A program made the translations under genes and the position numbers. Below are positions 55,715 through 63,999 of a stretch of DNA of 64,000 nt, piece after piece. The notes under the pieces were generated by a model. The model made no database searches, was not told the origin of the DNA, and worked only from the letters and a program-made list of their open reading frames with translations. Position 1 is the first letter of the stretch, and the number at the start of each line of letters is the position of its first letter. This stretch comes from Candidatus Ferrigenium bremense (GTDB lineage: Bacteria > Pseudomonadota > Gammaproteobacteria > Burkholderiales > Gallionellaceae): contig JAGRPI010000018.1 in the NCBI GenBank assembly GCA_019449635.1, positions 170,577 through 234,576 of the forward strand, given 5' to 3'.

Positions 55715-57109
55715 TTATATCACCTTGGAATAGTGTGCCCGCTCGGTGCGCGTGCGCAGGTACTTGTCGAACACCATGCAGATGTTGCGGATCAGCATGC
55801 GTCCCTTGGGGGTCACCTCGATCCATTGCGGGGAGATCTCCAGCAGGCCTTCACGCTGGTATTCGCGCAGCTCTTCCATTTCGGTAGCAAAGTACTGGTC
55901 GAAGTCGATCCGGTAAGTGACATTGAACGATTCCTTGGAAAGCTCGAAATGGCACATCAGCGCCTGGATGATGGCGCGGCGCACCAGGTCGTCGTCGTTC
56001 AGTTCCATGCCGCGCATGATCGGCAGTTCATCACTGTCCAGCGCTTTGTAATAGTCTTTCAGCTCGCGGTAGTTCTGGCTGTAGGTTGGGCCGACCTTGC
56101 CGATGGCGCTCACTCCGAGGGCGATGAGGTCGCAATCGGAGTGCGTCGAGTAGCCCTGGAAATTGCGGTGCAGCCGGCCCTGGCGCTGCGCCACGGCAAG
56201 CTCGTCTTCCGGCTTGGCGAAGTGGTCCATGCCGATGTACACATAGCCTGCGCTGGTCAGCTTGCTCACCGCGAGGCTGAGGATGTCCAGCTTGACCTGC
56301 GGGGCCGGCAAGTCCTCTTCGTGGATGCGCCGTTGCGGCATGAACACGGTCGGCATGTGCGCGTAGTTGTAGATGGACAGGCGGTCCGGATCGGCGGCGA
56401 TCACCTTGTCCAGGGTCCTGCCGAAGCCTTCCAGCGTCTGCTTGGGCAGGCCGTAGATCAGGTCGATGCTGACCGACTTGAAGCCGTTGGCGCGTGCGGC
56501 GTGGATGATGCGCAGCGTCTCTTCCTCGCTCTGGATGCGGTTCACCGCGCGCTGCACCTCTTCGTCGAAATCCTGCACGCCGATGCTGATGCGGTTGAAC
56601 CCTTCCCTGCCGAGCAACGCGATGGTCTCGTCGCTGACCTTGCGCGGGTCGATCTCGATGGAATACTCGCCGTCATCCACCAGTTTGAAGTGCTGGCGTA
56701 TCGCCGCCATCAATTGGCGAATCTCGTCGTCGCTCATGAAGGTCGGCGTACCGCCGCCGAAATGCAGCTGCTCGACGACCTGCCCCGGCCCGAGCAATTC
56801 CGCCTGCATCGCCATTTCCTTGATGAGGTAGCGCACATATTCCGCGGACTGGCTGCGATCCTTGGTGATGATCTTGTTGCAGGCGCAGTAAAAGCACAGC
56901 GTGTTGCAGAACGGGATATGGAAATACAGCGACAACGGATGTGTGCTGCCCTCAGCCGCGCGTTTTGCCACCCATTGCCGGTAGCTTGCGGCATTGAAAT
57001 CTGCGGCGAAGCGGTCTGCGGTCGGATAGGAGGTGTAGCGCGGACCGTTCTTGTCCAGCCTGCGTATCAGTTCCAGGTCCACTACCAGTTGATTGACTAC
57101 CTTGTTCAT
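55715..57109 (-). CDS. hemN: Oxygen-independent coproporphyrinogen III oxidase
   Basis: Radical-SAM enzyme for anaerobic/low-oxygen haem synthesis, converting coproporphyrinogen III to protoporphyrinogen IX. The cluster motif is CNTLCFYCAC (C-x3-C-x2-C) near residue 64, and the HFGGGTPTF and SIGVQDFDEEVQ segments follow. Length about 464 residues. The ATG at 57109, with GGGGA upstream, is preferred to the one at 57121. An FNR-like site lies about 63 bases upstream, consistent with low-oxygen control. Confidence 0.96.
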   Translation of the reverse strand: MNKVVNQLVVDLELIRRLDKNGPRYTSYPTADRFAADFNAASYRQWVAKRAAEGSTHPLSLYFHIPFCNTLCFYCACNKIITKDRSQSAEYVRYLIKEMAMQAELLGPGQVVEQLHFGGGTPTFMSDDEIRQLMAAIRQHFKLVDDGEYSIEIDPRKVSDETIALLGREGFNRISIGVQDFDEEVQRAVNRIQSEEETLRIIHAARANGFKSVSIDLIYGLPKQTLEGFGRTLDKVIAADPDRLSIYNYAHMPTVFMPQRRIHEEDLPAPQVKLDILSLAVSKLTSAGYVYIGMDHFAKPEDELAVAQRQGRLHRNFQGYSTHSDCDLIALGVSAIGKVGPTYSQNYRELKDYYKALDSDELPIMRGMELNDDDLVRRAIIQALMCHFELSKESFNVTYRIDFDQYFATEMEELREYQREGLLEISPQWIEVTPKGRMLIRNICMVFDKYLRTRTERAHYSKVI

Positions 57110-57171
57110 AAACGTCCCCATAACAGACGCGTATTATGCCAGTTTGTTGCCCGTAAGTCGCCCGGAGCGGT

Positions 57172-57185
57172 TTGACCTGTGTCAG
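57172..57185. promoter_or_regulatory. FNR-type site between hemN and the divergent gene
   Basis: TTGAC-CTGT-GTCAG matches the FNR/Anr consensus TTGAT-N4-ATCAA at seven of ten specified positions and keeps the inner symmetry TTGAC/GTCA. hemN is a classical FNR/Anr target, and an FNR-type gene is in the window. It could also serve the divergent gene at 57302. Confidence 0.6.
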
Positions 57186-57301
57186 AATCCGCATCATGTC
57201 TGCCGCACGGCCAGGAAGGAAACGGCCGGCGGGAAATCCGTTGGACGGGGCTCCTGTAGCCCTTCACGGACAAACGCATCACAGGTTCATCAGGAGGCGG
57301 A

Positions 57302-57832
57302 ATGCACCAACAGTTCACCATATCACCCGAGGAAGGCCGGCGCGCCAAATGGCCGCACGAGATCTTCCTGATCAATCTGATCTTCAACCATATCTTCGTA
57401 TTCTGCGCGACGATCGCGGTGTTCGGCACCTTCCCCTGGCTCACGGCGCTGGTGCCGCTCATCTCGTTCTCCATCATCGGCTACCTCCTCGTCAGGGCCA
57501 GGCAGGTGGCGGCCGGCGACGAGTCATGGTTCGTCAAGGCGCACTGGCAGATCGCCGCCGGGCGCAACCGCCTCTTCATGCTGCTGCTGAGCGTCACCTG
57601 CGTCGTCGCCTTCGGCGGCCTGTGGCTGTCGAAACTGCTCGGCTGGGCCAAGGTGCCCACCATCGCCCTGATCGCGGGGGTGGGGCTGCTGCCGTTCATG
57701 GTGGTGCTGCTGGTGCTGGTCGTGCTAGGCAACGAATCGGTGTTCATGGCGCGCGACGGCAAGCTGCCGAAGCGCTTCGTCGAAAAGGACCCGGACCTGC
57801 AGGCGCGACTATCCCGGACGGAACCAGAATGA
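57302..57832 (+). CDS. Uncharacterised four-helix membrane protein
   Basis: A 176-residue protein with about four hydrophobic segments (residues ~24-44, 46-66, 96-116 and 122-146) and a charged C-terminus. GGAGG five bases upstream supports the ATG. It overlaps the next gene by ATGA, so the two are cotranscribed, probably divergently from hemN. No family was recognised; the position next to hemN and an FNR-like site hints at low-oxygen expression only. Confidence 0.75.
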   Translation: MHQQFTISPEEGRRAKWPHEIFLINLIFNHIFVFCATIAVFGTFPWLTALVPLISFSIIGYLLVRARQVAAGDESWFVKAHWQIAAGRNRLFMLLLSVTCVVAFGGLWLSKLLGWAKVPTIALIAGVGLLPFMVVLLVLVVLGNESVFMARDGKLPKRFVEKDPDLQARLSRTEPE

Positions 57833-58509
57833 AAGTGCAACACAGGATTTACGGAGGCGCCGCCATCCTCTCGGCCCTGATCCTCGCGGCGGCGATCTTC
57901 ATGCCGGGCAAGACCGTCGACCAGGGTGACCTGCCGTGGCATATCGAACACCCCGCGCCGGACAAGACACGCGTCTTCGGCCTGACGCTCGGGGCCAGCA
58001 CCGCCGGCGAGACGGAACAGCGTTTCCGCGAAGAAGCCAAGCCCAGCCTGTTCAAGTCGCCGGACGGGCGGCTGGTCGCCGAGATGTTCTTCGAGCAGGT
58101 CGAGCTGGCGGGGTTGAAGTCCCGGATCGTCATCGGTATCGCCGTCCCCGCGGCGGAGCTGCAGGCCATGTACGAGCGCGGCCTGCGCATCAGCACGGTG
58201 GGCAGCGGCAAGAAGATCACCCCGGCGCCGGAGGATGCGGCCAGGCTGCGCGCGCTGCCGATCGGCAGCCTGACCTACATGCCGTCGGTGCGCCTGGAGG
58301 AGGAGATTTTCCGCAAGCGCTTCGGCCAGCCGGGCCAGCGCATCAGGGAGAGGGAAAGCGGCGCGGTGCACTGGCTGTACCCGCAGGACGGTCTGGACAT
58401 CACCCTGGGCGGCGAAGAAAAACCCGTGCTGCAATATGTCCCGCCTAGGGATTTTGGCAAGCTGCTGCAGCCCTTGCTGGATAGCGGTGAGGCACTTGGC
58501 CAAGACTGA
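57829..58509 (+). CDS. Uncharacterised anchored periplasmic protein
   Basis: A 226-residue protein with one N-terminal membrane helix or signal anchor (about residues 9-27). The rest is periplasmic, including RVFGLTLGASTAGETEQRF, a segment of the kind seen in beta-propeller-free small periplasmic proteins, and SLTYMPSVRLEEEIFRKRFG. Its function is unknown. It is translationally coupled to the membrane protein upstream, suggesting they act together. Confidence 0.75.
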   Translation: MKVQHRIYGGAAILSALILAAAIFMPGKTVDQGDLPWHIEHPAPDKTRVFGLTLGASTAGETEQRFREEAKPSLFKSPDGRLVAEMFFEQVELAGLKSRIVIGIAVPAAELQAMYERGLRISTVGSGKKITPAPEDAARLRALPIGSLTYMPSVRLEEEIFRKRFGQPGQRIRERESGAVHWLYPQDGLDITLGGEEKPVLQYVPPRDFGKLLQPLLDSGEALGQD

Positions 58510-58681
58510 CGGTAACGCCCACTCAACTTCAGCTACCACCCCATACGGGAACTTCGATTTCCCTGTCAAAAGTCATTCATAATCAATAATTACACAAAAT
58601 TTAGAACCCCCTCCGTTGCTACGCAGTAACAAGCAGTTAATAAATTACAAAAACTGATACCCAAAAATACAAAGCACTAGC

Positions 58682-58698
58682 TGTAAATACTATTTACA
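58682..58698 (+). promoter_or_regulatory. hipBA operator O1
   Basis: TGTAAAT-ACT-ATTTACA, a perfect 17-base palindrome centred at 58690. It is the first of three equally spaced sites before hipB. Confidence 0.75.
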
Positions 58699-58708
58699 AA
58701 CCATGTTA

Positions 58709-58725
58709 TGTAAATGTAATATACA
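58709..58725 (+). promoter_or_regulatory. hipBA operator O2
   Basis: TGTAAAT-GTA-ATATACA, the same 17-base layout with one mismatch, centred at 58717, 27 bases from O1. Confidence 0.7.
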
Positions 58726-58732
58726 AACACAG

Positions 58733-58755
58733 GGCTGTAAATTGACTTTACAGCC
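58733..58755 (+). promoter_or_regulatory. hipBA operator O3
   Basis: GGCTGTAAA-TTGAC-TTTACAGCC, a 23-base palindrome with core TGTAAATTGACTTTACA centred at 58744, 27 bases from O2. Confidence 0.75.
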
Positions 58756-58760
58756 TGTAA

Positions 58761-58776
58761 TTTGTATTAGTACAAA
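58761..58776 (+). promoter_or_regulatory. Possible fourth hipBA operator
   Basis: TTTGTA-TTAG-TACAAA is a perfect but differently spaced palindrome just before the ribosome site. It shares the GTA/TAC core with O1-O3 and may be a weaker site or part of the promoter. Confidence 0.45.
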
Positions 58777-58795
58777 GTTTATAACGGAGGAAAAA

Positions 58796-59191
58796 GTGAA
58801 CTATCCCATTAAGACTCTCAGCCAGCTGCCTTTAATTCTCAAGGGGTTTCGCAAGGAGCGCGGGCTAACACAGGAAGCAATGGCTGAAAAATTGGGAATC
58901 ACTCAGCAAAGTTATGCCTACTTTGAAGCCAATTCAGCGACAACCACGCTTGATAGGCTTTTCATGGTGCTGCGCATATTAGGTGTTGAAATCTCTCTGA
59001 ACCAAGCCGTTTCCGTCACAAGCATGAGTCGCATCTCCTCTGCTATGGGCAAGAACGTCACCGGTGTCAAAACTTCAAATCAGAAGATCTGCAAAACAGC
59101 CAGCGCAGAAATTATTAAGAAAAAGAAATCGTCAGCGGTTATAAAACCGGGCCGCATTATTTCCATCAGACAGAAGAAGGAAAGTTGGTAA
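58796..59191 (+). CDS. hipB: HipB-like antitoxin, helix-turn-helix repressor
   Basis: DNA-binding antitoxin that neutralises HipA and represses the operon. An Xre-type helix-turn-helix spans about residues 17-65 (FRKERGLTQEAMAEKLGITQQSYAYFE). The C-terminal ~60 residues are Lys/Ser-rich and end in Trp; the E. coli HipB also ends in a Trp that docks on HipA. At 131 residues it is longer than E. coli HipB (88). The GTG start is fixed by CGGAGG. The gene is AT-rich against its neighbours, a sign of acquisition. Confidence 0.88.
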   Translation: MNYPIKTLSQLPLILKGFRKERGLTQEAMAEKLGITQQSYAYFEANSATTTLDRLFMVLRILGVEISLNQAVSVTSMSRISSAMGKNVTGVKTSNQKICKTASAEIIKKKKSSAVIKPGRIISIRQKKESW

Positions 59192-59193
59192 TC

Positions 59194-60531
59194 ATGGGGC
59201 GCCGCTCAAAGACACAAAAGTTGAACATCTGGATGAACGGCATCCCGGTAGGATACTGGGAGACCACCCGACAAGGCGAACGACTTGGCTACTTCAATGA
59301 GTGGCTCACTGATGAACAAGGCCGCCCTTTATCTTTATCACTTCCCTTTTTGCCGGGAAACGCGACCTACCAAGGGCAGATCGTTACAGACTATTTCGAC
59401 AATCTCTTGCCCGACAACGATGCCATTCGCCGTCGCTTGGCTCAGCGTCACCAAACAGGGGGGATTGATGCCTTTCAACTGCTGGCGAAGCTGGGCCGCG
59501 ACTGCGTTGGTGCAATACAACTTCTTCCAGAGAATGATGCGCCGTCGGATCTGTATGAAATCAGGGGCAAAATATTAAGCGTAGCTGAGATCGCCCAACT
59601 ACTACGCAACACCACGTCAACTCAAGCATTGGGGCAACATGATCACGATGAGGATTTAAGACTTTCTATTGCGGGCGCGCAAGAAAAAACTGCTTTGTTG
59701 CACCATAATGGTCAATGGCTCCTGCCACATGGGAGCACTCCGACAACTCACATTTTCAAACTGCCCTTAGGCTTGGTCGGCCATATGCAGGCTGATATGC
59801 GCACCTCAGTTGAAAACGAATGGTTGTCCTCGAAAATCGTGAATGCTTACAAAATTCCGATAGCGAGTTGCGAAATCGAATACTTCGAAGACAAGAAAGC
59901 TCTCGTTGTCGAACGATTCGACCGAACACCTTCAAGCGATGGAAGCTGGATCATCCGTCTTCCTCAAGAAGACATGTGTCAAGCAACGGGTACGTCACCA
60001 CTACGCAAATATCAATCAGACGGCGGGCCTGGCATCGCTCAAATCATGGAGCTGCTTCTCGGGTCAGGCAATGCCGAACATGACAGGAGGAACTTTTTCA
60101 AGACGCAGCTCATTTTTTGGGTACTTGCCGCCACTGATGGCCACGGAAAAAACTTCAGCATTACTCATCAGGCAAGGGGCCGCTACCAAGCAACACCAAT
60201 CTATGACGTACTTTCTGCTCATCCCGTAATAGGAAAAGGAAAGAATAAAATTTCGCCGCAGAAAGCCAAACTCGCAATGGCGGTGCGGGGAAGTACCAAT
60301 TACTACTTAATCGAGAAAATCCAGCGACGGCACTGGATTGCCCAAGGACAACAAGTCGGGCTTGGGGCAGAGGCAGTAGAGCAATTGATCGAGGAAATCA
60401 TTGAGTCAACGGAGGCTGCGATTGACGAAGTAAGCAAACTGTTGCCTGACAACTTTCCTATGGATCTCGCAGAGGCGATTTTCAGTGGAATGAAAAAGCA
60501 TTGCGCCAAACTGGCCACTGATCACAGTTGA
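59194..60531 (+). CDS. hipA: HipA-like serine/threonine kinase toxin
   Basis: Full-length HipA-type kinase of 445 residues. E. coli HipA phosphorylates glutamyl-tRNA synthetase GltX and causes growth arrest. The N-terminal subdomain (LNIWMNGIPVGYWE) is followed by the ATP/autophosphorylation loop SIAGAQEKTALL, whose Ser corresponds to HipA Ser150, and the catalytic ATDGHGKNFSI with Asp and Asn. A GAAGGAAAG site within the end of hipB fixes the ATG at 59194, two bases after the hipB stop. All key residues are intact. Confidence 0.93.
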   Translation: MGRRSKTQKLNIWMNGIPVGYWETTRQGERLGYFNEWLTDEQGRPLSLSLPFLPGNATYQGQIVTDYFDNLLPDNDAIRRRLAQRHQTGGIDAFQLLAKLGRDCVGAIQLLPENDAPSDLYEIRGKILSVAEIAQLLRNTTSTQALGQHDHDEDLRLSIAGAQEKTALLHHNGQWLLPHGSTPTTHIFKLPLGLVGHMQADMRTSVENEWLSSKIVNAYKIPIASCEIEYFEDKKALVVERFDRTPSSDGSWIIRLPQEDMCQATGTSPLRKYQSDGGPGIAQIMELLLGSGNAEHDRRNFFKTQLIFWVLAATDGHGKNFSITHQARGRYQATPIYDVLSAHPVIGKGKNKISPQKAKLAMAVRGSTNYYLIEKIQRRHWIAQGQQVGLGAEAVEQLIEEIIESTEAAIDEVSKLLPDNFPMDLAEAIFSGMKKHCAKLATDHS

Positions 60532-60573
60532 GGACGTATAAGATTTGTGAATTTCGCGAAAGACTGCTCATGG

Positions 60574-60783
60574 CTATTTTGACTCGGGATTTTCCTTGCC
60601 TTCACTGCCATTCTTGCCATCATCAGGATGGCCCATCATCTCTTCATCGTCATCGAGCAGGATGCGGCTGGCATTGCCTTCCATGTCCTCGTACTGGCCT
60701 CTCTTCACTGCCCAGATCAGCACGACGAGGAAGATCAGGCCGAAGAACATCATGCCGGGGATCAAGCTGTAGATCACGTCCAT
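60574..60783 (-). CDS. ccoS: cbb3 oxidase maturation protein CcoS
   Basis: A 69-residue protein with one N-terminal membrane helix (about residues 7-26), the FLVVLIWAVKRGQYEDMEGNASRILLDDDE signature of CcoS, and an acidic tail. It is needed for inserting haem and copper in the cbb3 oxidase. The ATG lies two bases after the ccoI stop, so the two form a reverse-strand unit. Confidence 0.93.
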   Translation of the reverse strand: MDVIYSLIPGMMFFGLIFLVVLIWAVKRGQYEDMEGNASRILLDDDEEMMGHPDDGKNGSEGKENPESK

Positions 60784-60785
60784 AG

Positions 60786-63248
60786 CTAGGGTTTCCTGAA
60801 CAGGGTGCGGATGCGCGCCGCGTTGCCGATTACCACCAGCGAGCTGATCGGCATGGTGATCGCCGCCACCAGCGGCGTCACCATCGCCAGCATCGCCAGC
60901 GGCACCATGATCGCATTGTAAACAAAGGATAGCGCGATATTCTGCCGGATGGTGCGCAGGGTGCGGCGCGACAGCAGGGTGGCCAGCCGCACCTTGTCCA
61001 GTTCGTTGTGCATCAGCACGATGTCGGCGCTCTCCACCGAGACGTCGGTGCCCGAGCCGAGCGCGATGCCGACATCGGCACGGATCAGGGCGGGCGCGTC
61101 GTTGACGCCGTCGCCCACCATGGCGACCACCGCGCCGCGCTGCTGCAACTGGCGTATCACCTGATCCTTGTCCTGCGGCAGCACTTCGGCGATGACTTCC
61201 ATGCCGCCCAGTTGCCGCGCGACCGCCTCGGCGACCGGCCTGCGGTCGCCGGAAAGCAGGGTCATGGCGATGCCCGCCGCACGCAGTTCGTCCACCAGTT
61301 GCCGTGCGTCGCCGCGCAGTTGGTCCGCCAGCGCGAACACCGCGAGATGTGCGCCGCCCAGCGCGACATGCACGCAGCTCATCGCCTGCGCCTCCAGTTC
61401 GTGCGCCTGTGCCAGCAGTCTTTCGTCGGGCACGATGCCGCGCCGCTTTAGCCATTCGGCGCTGCCGAGCAGGACGGTCTTCCCGTCTGCCACTGCCTCC
61501 ACGCCCAGACCTGCAGTCGCCTGGAATCCGGCCACGGCTATGTCGCGATAGCTTAGTTGTTGCCTGTCCGCTTCCGCGACGATGGCCTTGGCGACGCTGT
61601 GTTCGCTGTAGCGCTCCACCGCCGCCGCAAGTCGCAACACCTCTTCCTTCGCTGCGCCGGGCGCGACGTGCAGTTGCGCGACGCCCATCCTGCCTTCGGT
61701 CAGCGTGCCGGTCTTGTCGAGCACGAAATGGTTCACTTTGGACAGGGTCTCCAGCACCAGCCCGTTCTTGATCAGGATGCCGTGCTTCGCGCCCAGCCCG
61801 GAGGCCACCGCGATCGACATCGGCGTCGCCATGCCCAGCGCGCACGGGCAGGTGATGATGAGCACCGAGGTGGCCGCCATCAGCGCGACCTCGAAATCCC
61901 TGCTGTTCCAGATAAAAAACGTCAGCGTCGCGCAGATCAGCGTGACCAGCACGAACCACGGCACGATGGTGTCGGCGAGGCGCTGGATAGGCGCCTTGGA
62001 GGATTGCGCCTCCTCGACGAGGCGGATGATCTTCGCCAGCGTCGTGTCCTGCAGCAGGGTGCGCACCTCCACCAGCAGCGCGCCGCTGGTGTTGACCGTG
62101 CCCGCAAAGACCTGCGCGCCGGCCGCTTTGCTCACCGGCGCGGATTCGCCGCTCAGCATGGACTCGTCCACCGAACTGTGCCCCTCGATCACGACGCCGT
62201 CCACCGGCACCTGGTAGCCCGGCTTGATCAGCACCCGATCGCCTGGTTTCACGCCGCGGATCGGCGTCATCTGTTCCTGCCCGTCGCGCATCACGATCGC
62301 GACACGCGGTTGCAATTCCATGAGCCGTTTGGTCGCGGAGACCGCCTGATGGCGGAACATGCCTTCCAGATAGCGGCCGATCAGGATCACGAAGATCAGG
62401 TTGGTGACGGTGTCGAAATACACCTCCCCGGTCTGGGCGGCGCCGACCGTGACATACAGCGAATAGGCATAGGTGACGGAGAGGCCGATGGCGATCGGCA
62501 GGTCCATCGTCAGGCGGGCGGCGCGCAGCCCGCCGAATGCGCCGCGATAGAAAGGGTAGCCCGCATACAGCAGGGTCGGCGTGGCCAATGCCAGCCCGAC
62601 CCAGTGGAAGAAATCGCGGAACTCGTCGCGGTTCGCGCCGCTGTACAGCGCGATCGAGACCCACAGCATGTTCATCATCGCGAAGCCGGCGAAGAACAGC
62701 CGGTAGAGCATGGCGCGATTGGCTTTCTTGATGATGCCCTCGGCGCTCTCCGGGTCGTATGGCACGGCGGCGTAACCTATTCTGGCCAGCGCGCGCAGCA
62801 CGTCGGACAGCTTGCTGCGGCTGTTGTCCCAGCGCAAGTGCAGCCGTTTGGCGGCCAGGTTGACGTTGGCCGACTGCACGCCGGGCACGCGCTGCAGGCC
62901 GCGCTCGATCAGCCACACGCAGGCGGCACAGTGGATGCCCTCGACGAGCAGGTGGATGTCGCGCATATCGCCGGAGCCGGTGGCGAATTCCTGCTGCACT
63001 TCGTCGAAGTCGTAGATCTCGATGTCTTTGGGCAGCTCGGGCGGCGGGGCGAGCAGCGCGCCTTCCGGGGTGCGCTGGTAATAGCCCTGCAGCCCGGCTT
63101 CGAATATGGCGCTGCACACCGACTGGCAGCCGAAACAGCAGAAGCGCCGCTCCGCGCCGTCCAGCAGGGCGTGGTAGTCCGCATCGGCGGCGATGGGCAG
63201 GCCGCAGTGGAAACAATCGCCGGTGCCGTGAGCACTATGCATATTCAT
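60786..63248 (-). CDS. ccoI: Copper-translocating P-type ATPase for cbb3 assembly
   Basis: Inner-membrane P1B ATPase delivering copper for the cbb3 oxidase (CcoI/FixI). An N-terminal CFHCGLPI cysteine cluster precedes a metal-binding domain with HCAACV. Eight membrane helices, the CPC metal site in CPCALGMATP, the phosphorylation site DKTGTLTEG, and GDGVNDAPAL are present. Length 820 residues. It lies about 30 kb from ccoNOQP-ccoG-fixH. Confidence 0.96.
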   Translation of the reverse strand: MNMHSAHGTGDCFHCGLPIAADADYHALLDGAERRFCCFGCQSVCSAIFEAGLQGYYQRTPEGALLAPPPELPKDIEIYDFDEVQQEFATGSGDMRDIHLLVEGIHCAACVWLIERGLQRVPGVQSANVNLAAKRLHLRWDNSRSKLSDVLRALARIGYAAVPYDPESAEGIIKKANRAMLYRLFFAGFAMMNMLWVSIALYSGANRDEFRDFFHWVGLALATPTLLYAGYPFYRGAFGGLRAARLTMDLPIAIGLSVTYAYSLYVTVGAAQTGEVYFDTVTNLIFVILIGRYLEGMFRHQAVSATKRLMELQPRVAIVMRDGQEQMTPIRGVKPGDRVLIKPGYQVPVDGVVIEGHSSVDESMLSGESAPVSKAAGAQVFAGTVNTSGALLVEVRTLLQDTTLAKIIRLVEEAQSSKAPIQRLADTIVPWFVLVTLICATLTFFIWNSRDFEVALMAATSVLIITCPCALGMATPMSIAVASGLGAKHGILIKNGLVLETLSKVNHFVLDKTGTLTEGRMGVAQLHVAPGAAKEEVLRLAAAVERYSEHSVAKAIVAEADRQQLSYRDIAVAGFQATAGLGVEAVADGKTVLLGSAEWLKRRGIVPDERLLAQAHELEAQAMSCVHVALGGAHLAVFALADQLRGDARQLVDELRAAGIAMTLLSGDRRPVAEAVARQLGGMEVIAEVLPQDKDQVIRQLQQRGAVVAMVGDGVNDAPALIRADVGIALGSGTDVSVESADIVLMHNELDKVRLATLLSRRTLRTIRQNIALSFVYNAIMVPLAMLAMVTPLVAAITMPISSLVVIGNAARIRTLFRKP

Positions 63249-63300
63249 TATGATGGGCAGTCAAAACGGCGGCAGGGATGGATAAACAAAAAGCTACAAA

Positions 63301-63420
63301 TCAGCCACGGATTAACACGGATAAGCACGGATAGAACCTTTGTATTTCTCGTGAACCTTTGCCACAGACCAGTAGCAATTCGCTGTTCATCCGTGTATAT
63401 CCGTGTTAATCCGTGGCTGA
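63301..63420. repeat. CCACGGAT-type long inverted repeat before ccoI
   Basis: TCAGCCACGGATTAACACGG at the left and CCGTGTTAATCCGTGGCTGA at the right are exact inverted copies over at least 20 bases, and the match continues with few changes to about 32. The core has a repeated GAACCTTTG. It is the larger relative of 11699-11775. Confidence 0.9.
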
Positions 63421-63435
63421 CTGCGGTTTCCGTAT

Positions 63436-63999
63436 TTATTTCGCCACGACCACGCGGTTCTTGCCGGTGTGTTTTGCCTGATACATGGCCTTGTCGGCGC
63501 GTCCGATGACATCTTCCTGGGGCTCCTGCGGGGCGCGCAGCGCGACACCCGCGCTGAAGGTGATCAGGATGCGTTCGTTCTCGTGCATGAAGAATTGCTT
63601 GGTCAGTTCGCGTTGCAGGCGCTCGACGGTCGCCGCGGCCTCTTCGATGCCGATGCCGGGCAGCACGATGATGAATTCCTCGCCGCCATAGCGCGCCACC
63701 GAATCGCTGGGGCGCAACGCTTCCTTGATGACGTGGCTCAGGTGGATGAGTGCTTCGTCGCCGGCATGATGCCCCTTGGTGTCATTGAGCCGCTTGAAGT
63801 TGTCGATATCGAGCAGCGCGACGCAGACCGGAGTGTTGCTGCGATCCGCGCGCGTGGCTTCCCGGTCGAATGCCTCGTCCAGGCCGCGGCGGTTGAGCGC
63901 GCCGGTGAGCTGGTCCTGGTGCACCAGCTCGCTGACTTCCGCGAGTTCCTGTTCCAGTTTCCTGATCTTGCCTTCGGCTTCCTCGACCTTCTTGCGGGT
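63436..63999 (-). CDS. GGDEF-domain diguanylate cyclase (N-terminal part outside window)
   Basis: The frame is open to the window end; only the C-terminal 187 residues are visible. A GGDEF domain runs from DQLTGALNRRGLDEAF to the end, with the active site RYGGEEF and the inhibitory c-di-GMP site RPSD five residues before it, both intact. Upstream, a charged coiled-coil linker (EEAEGKIRKLEQELAEVSEL) begins. It should make c-di-GMP, which the two PilZ proteins in this window could sense. Confidence 0.93.
   Translation of the reverse strand, partial: TRKKVEEAEGKIRKLEQELAEVSELVHQDQLTGALNRRGLDEAFDREATRADRSNTPVCVALLDIDNFKRLNDTKGHHAGDEALIHLSHVIKEALRPSDSVARYGGEEFIIVLPGIGIEEAAATVERLQRELTKQFFMHENERILITFSAGVALRAPQEPQEDVIGRADKAMYQAKHTGKNRVVVAK

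Noticed and set aside
55625..57175. 516-residue open frame opposite hemN
   Set aside because: Shadow of hemN and of the adjoining repeat.
58682..58776. CRISPR-like regular spacing before hipB
   Set aside because: The repeated units are short palindromic operators with no distinct spacers of CRISPR length and no cas genes.
60784..63216. Large second frame across ccoI on the same strand as ccoS
   Set aside because: It is out of frame with ccoI and is Arg-rich; only its last 69 codons (ccoS) are real.
61557..63509. 650-residue open frame opposite ccoI
   Set aside because: Antisense shadow of the copper ATPase, Arg/His/Gln-rich with no recognisable motif.
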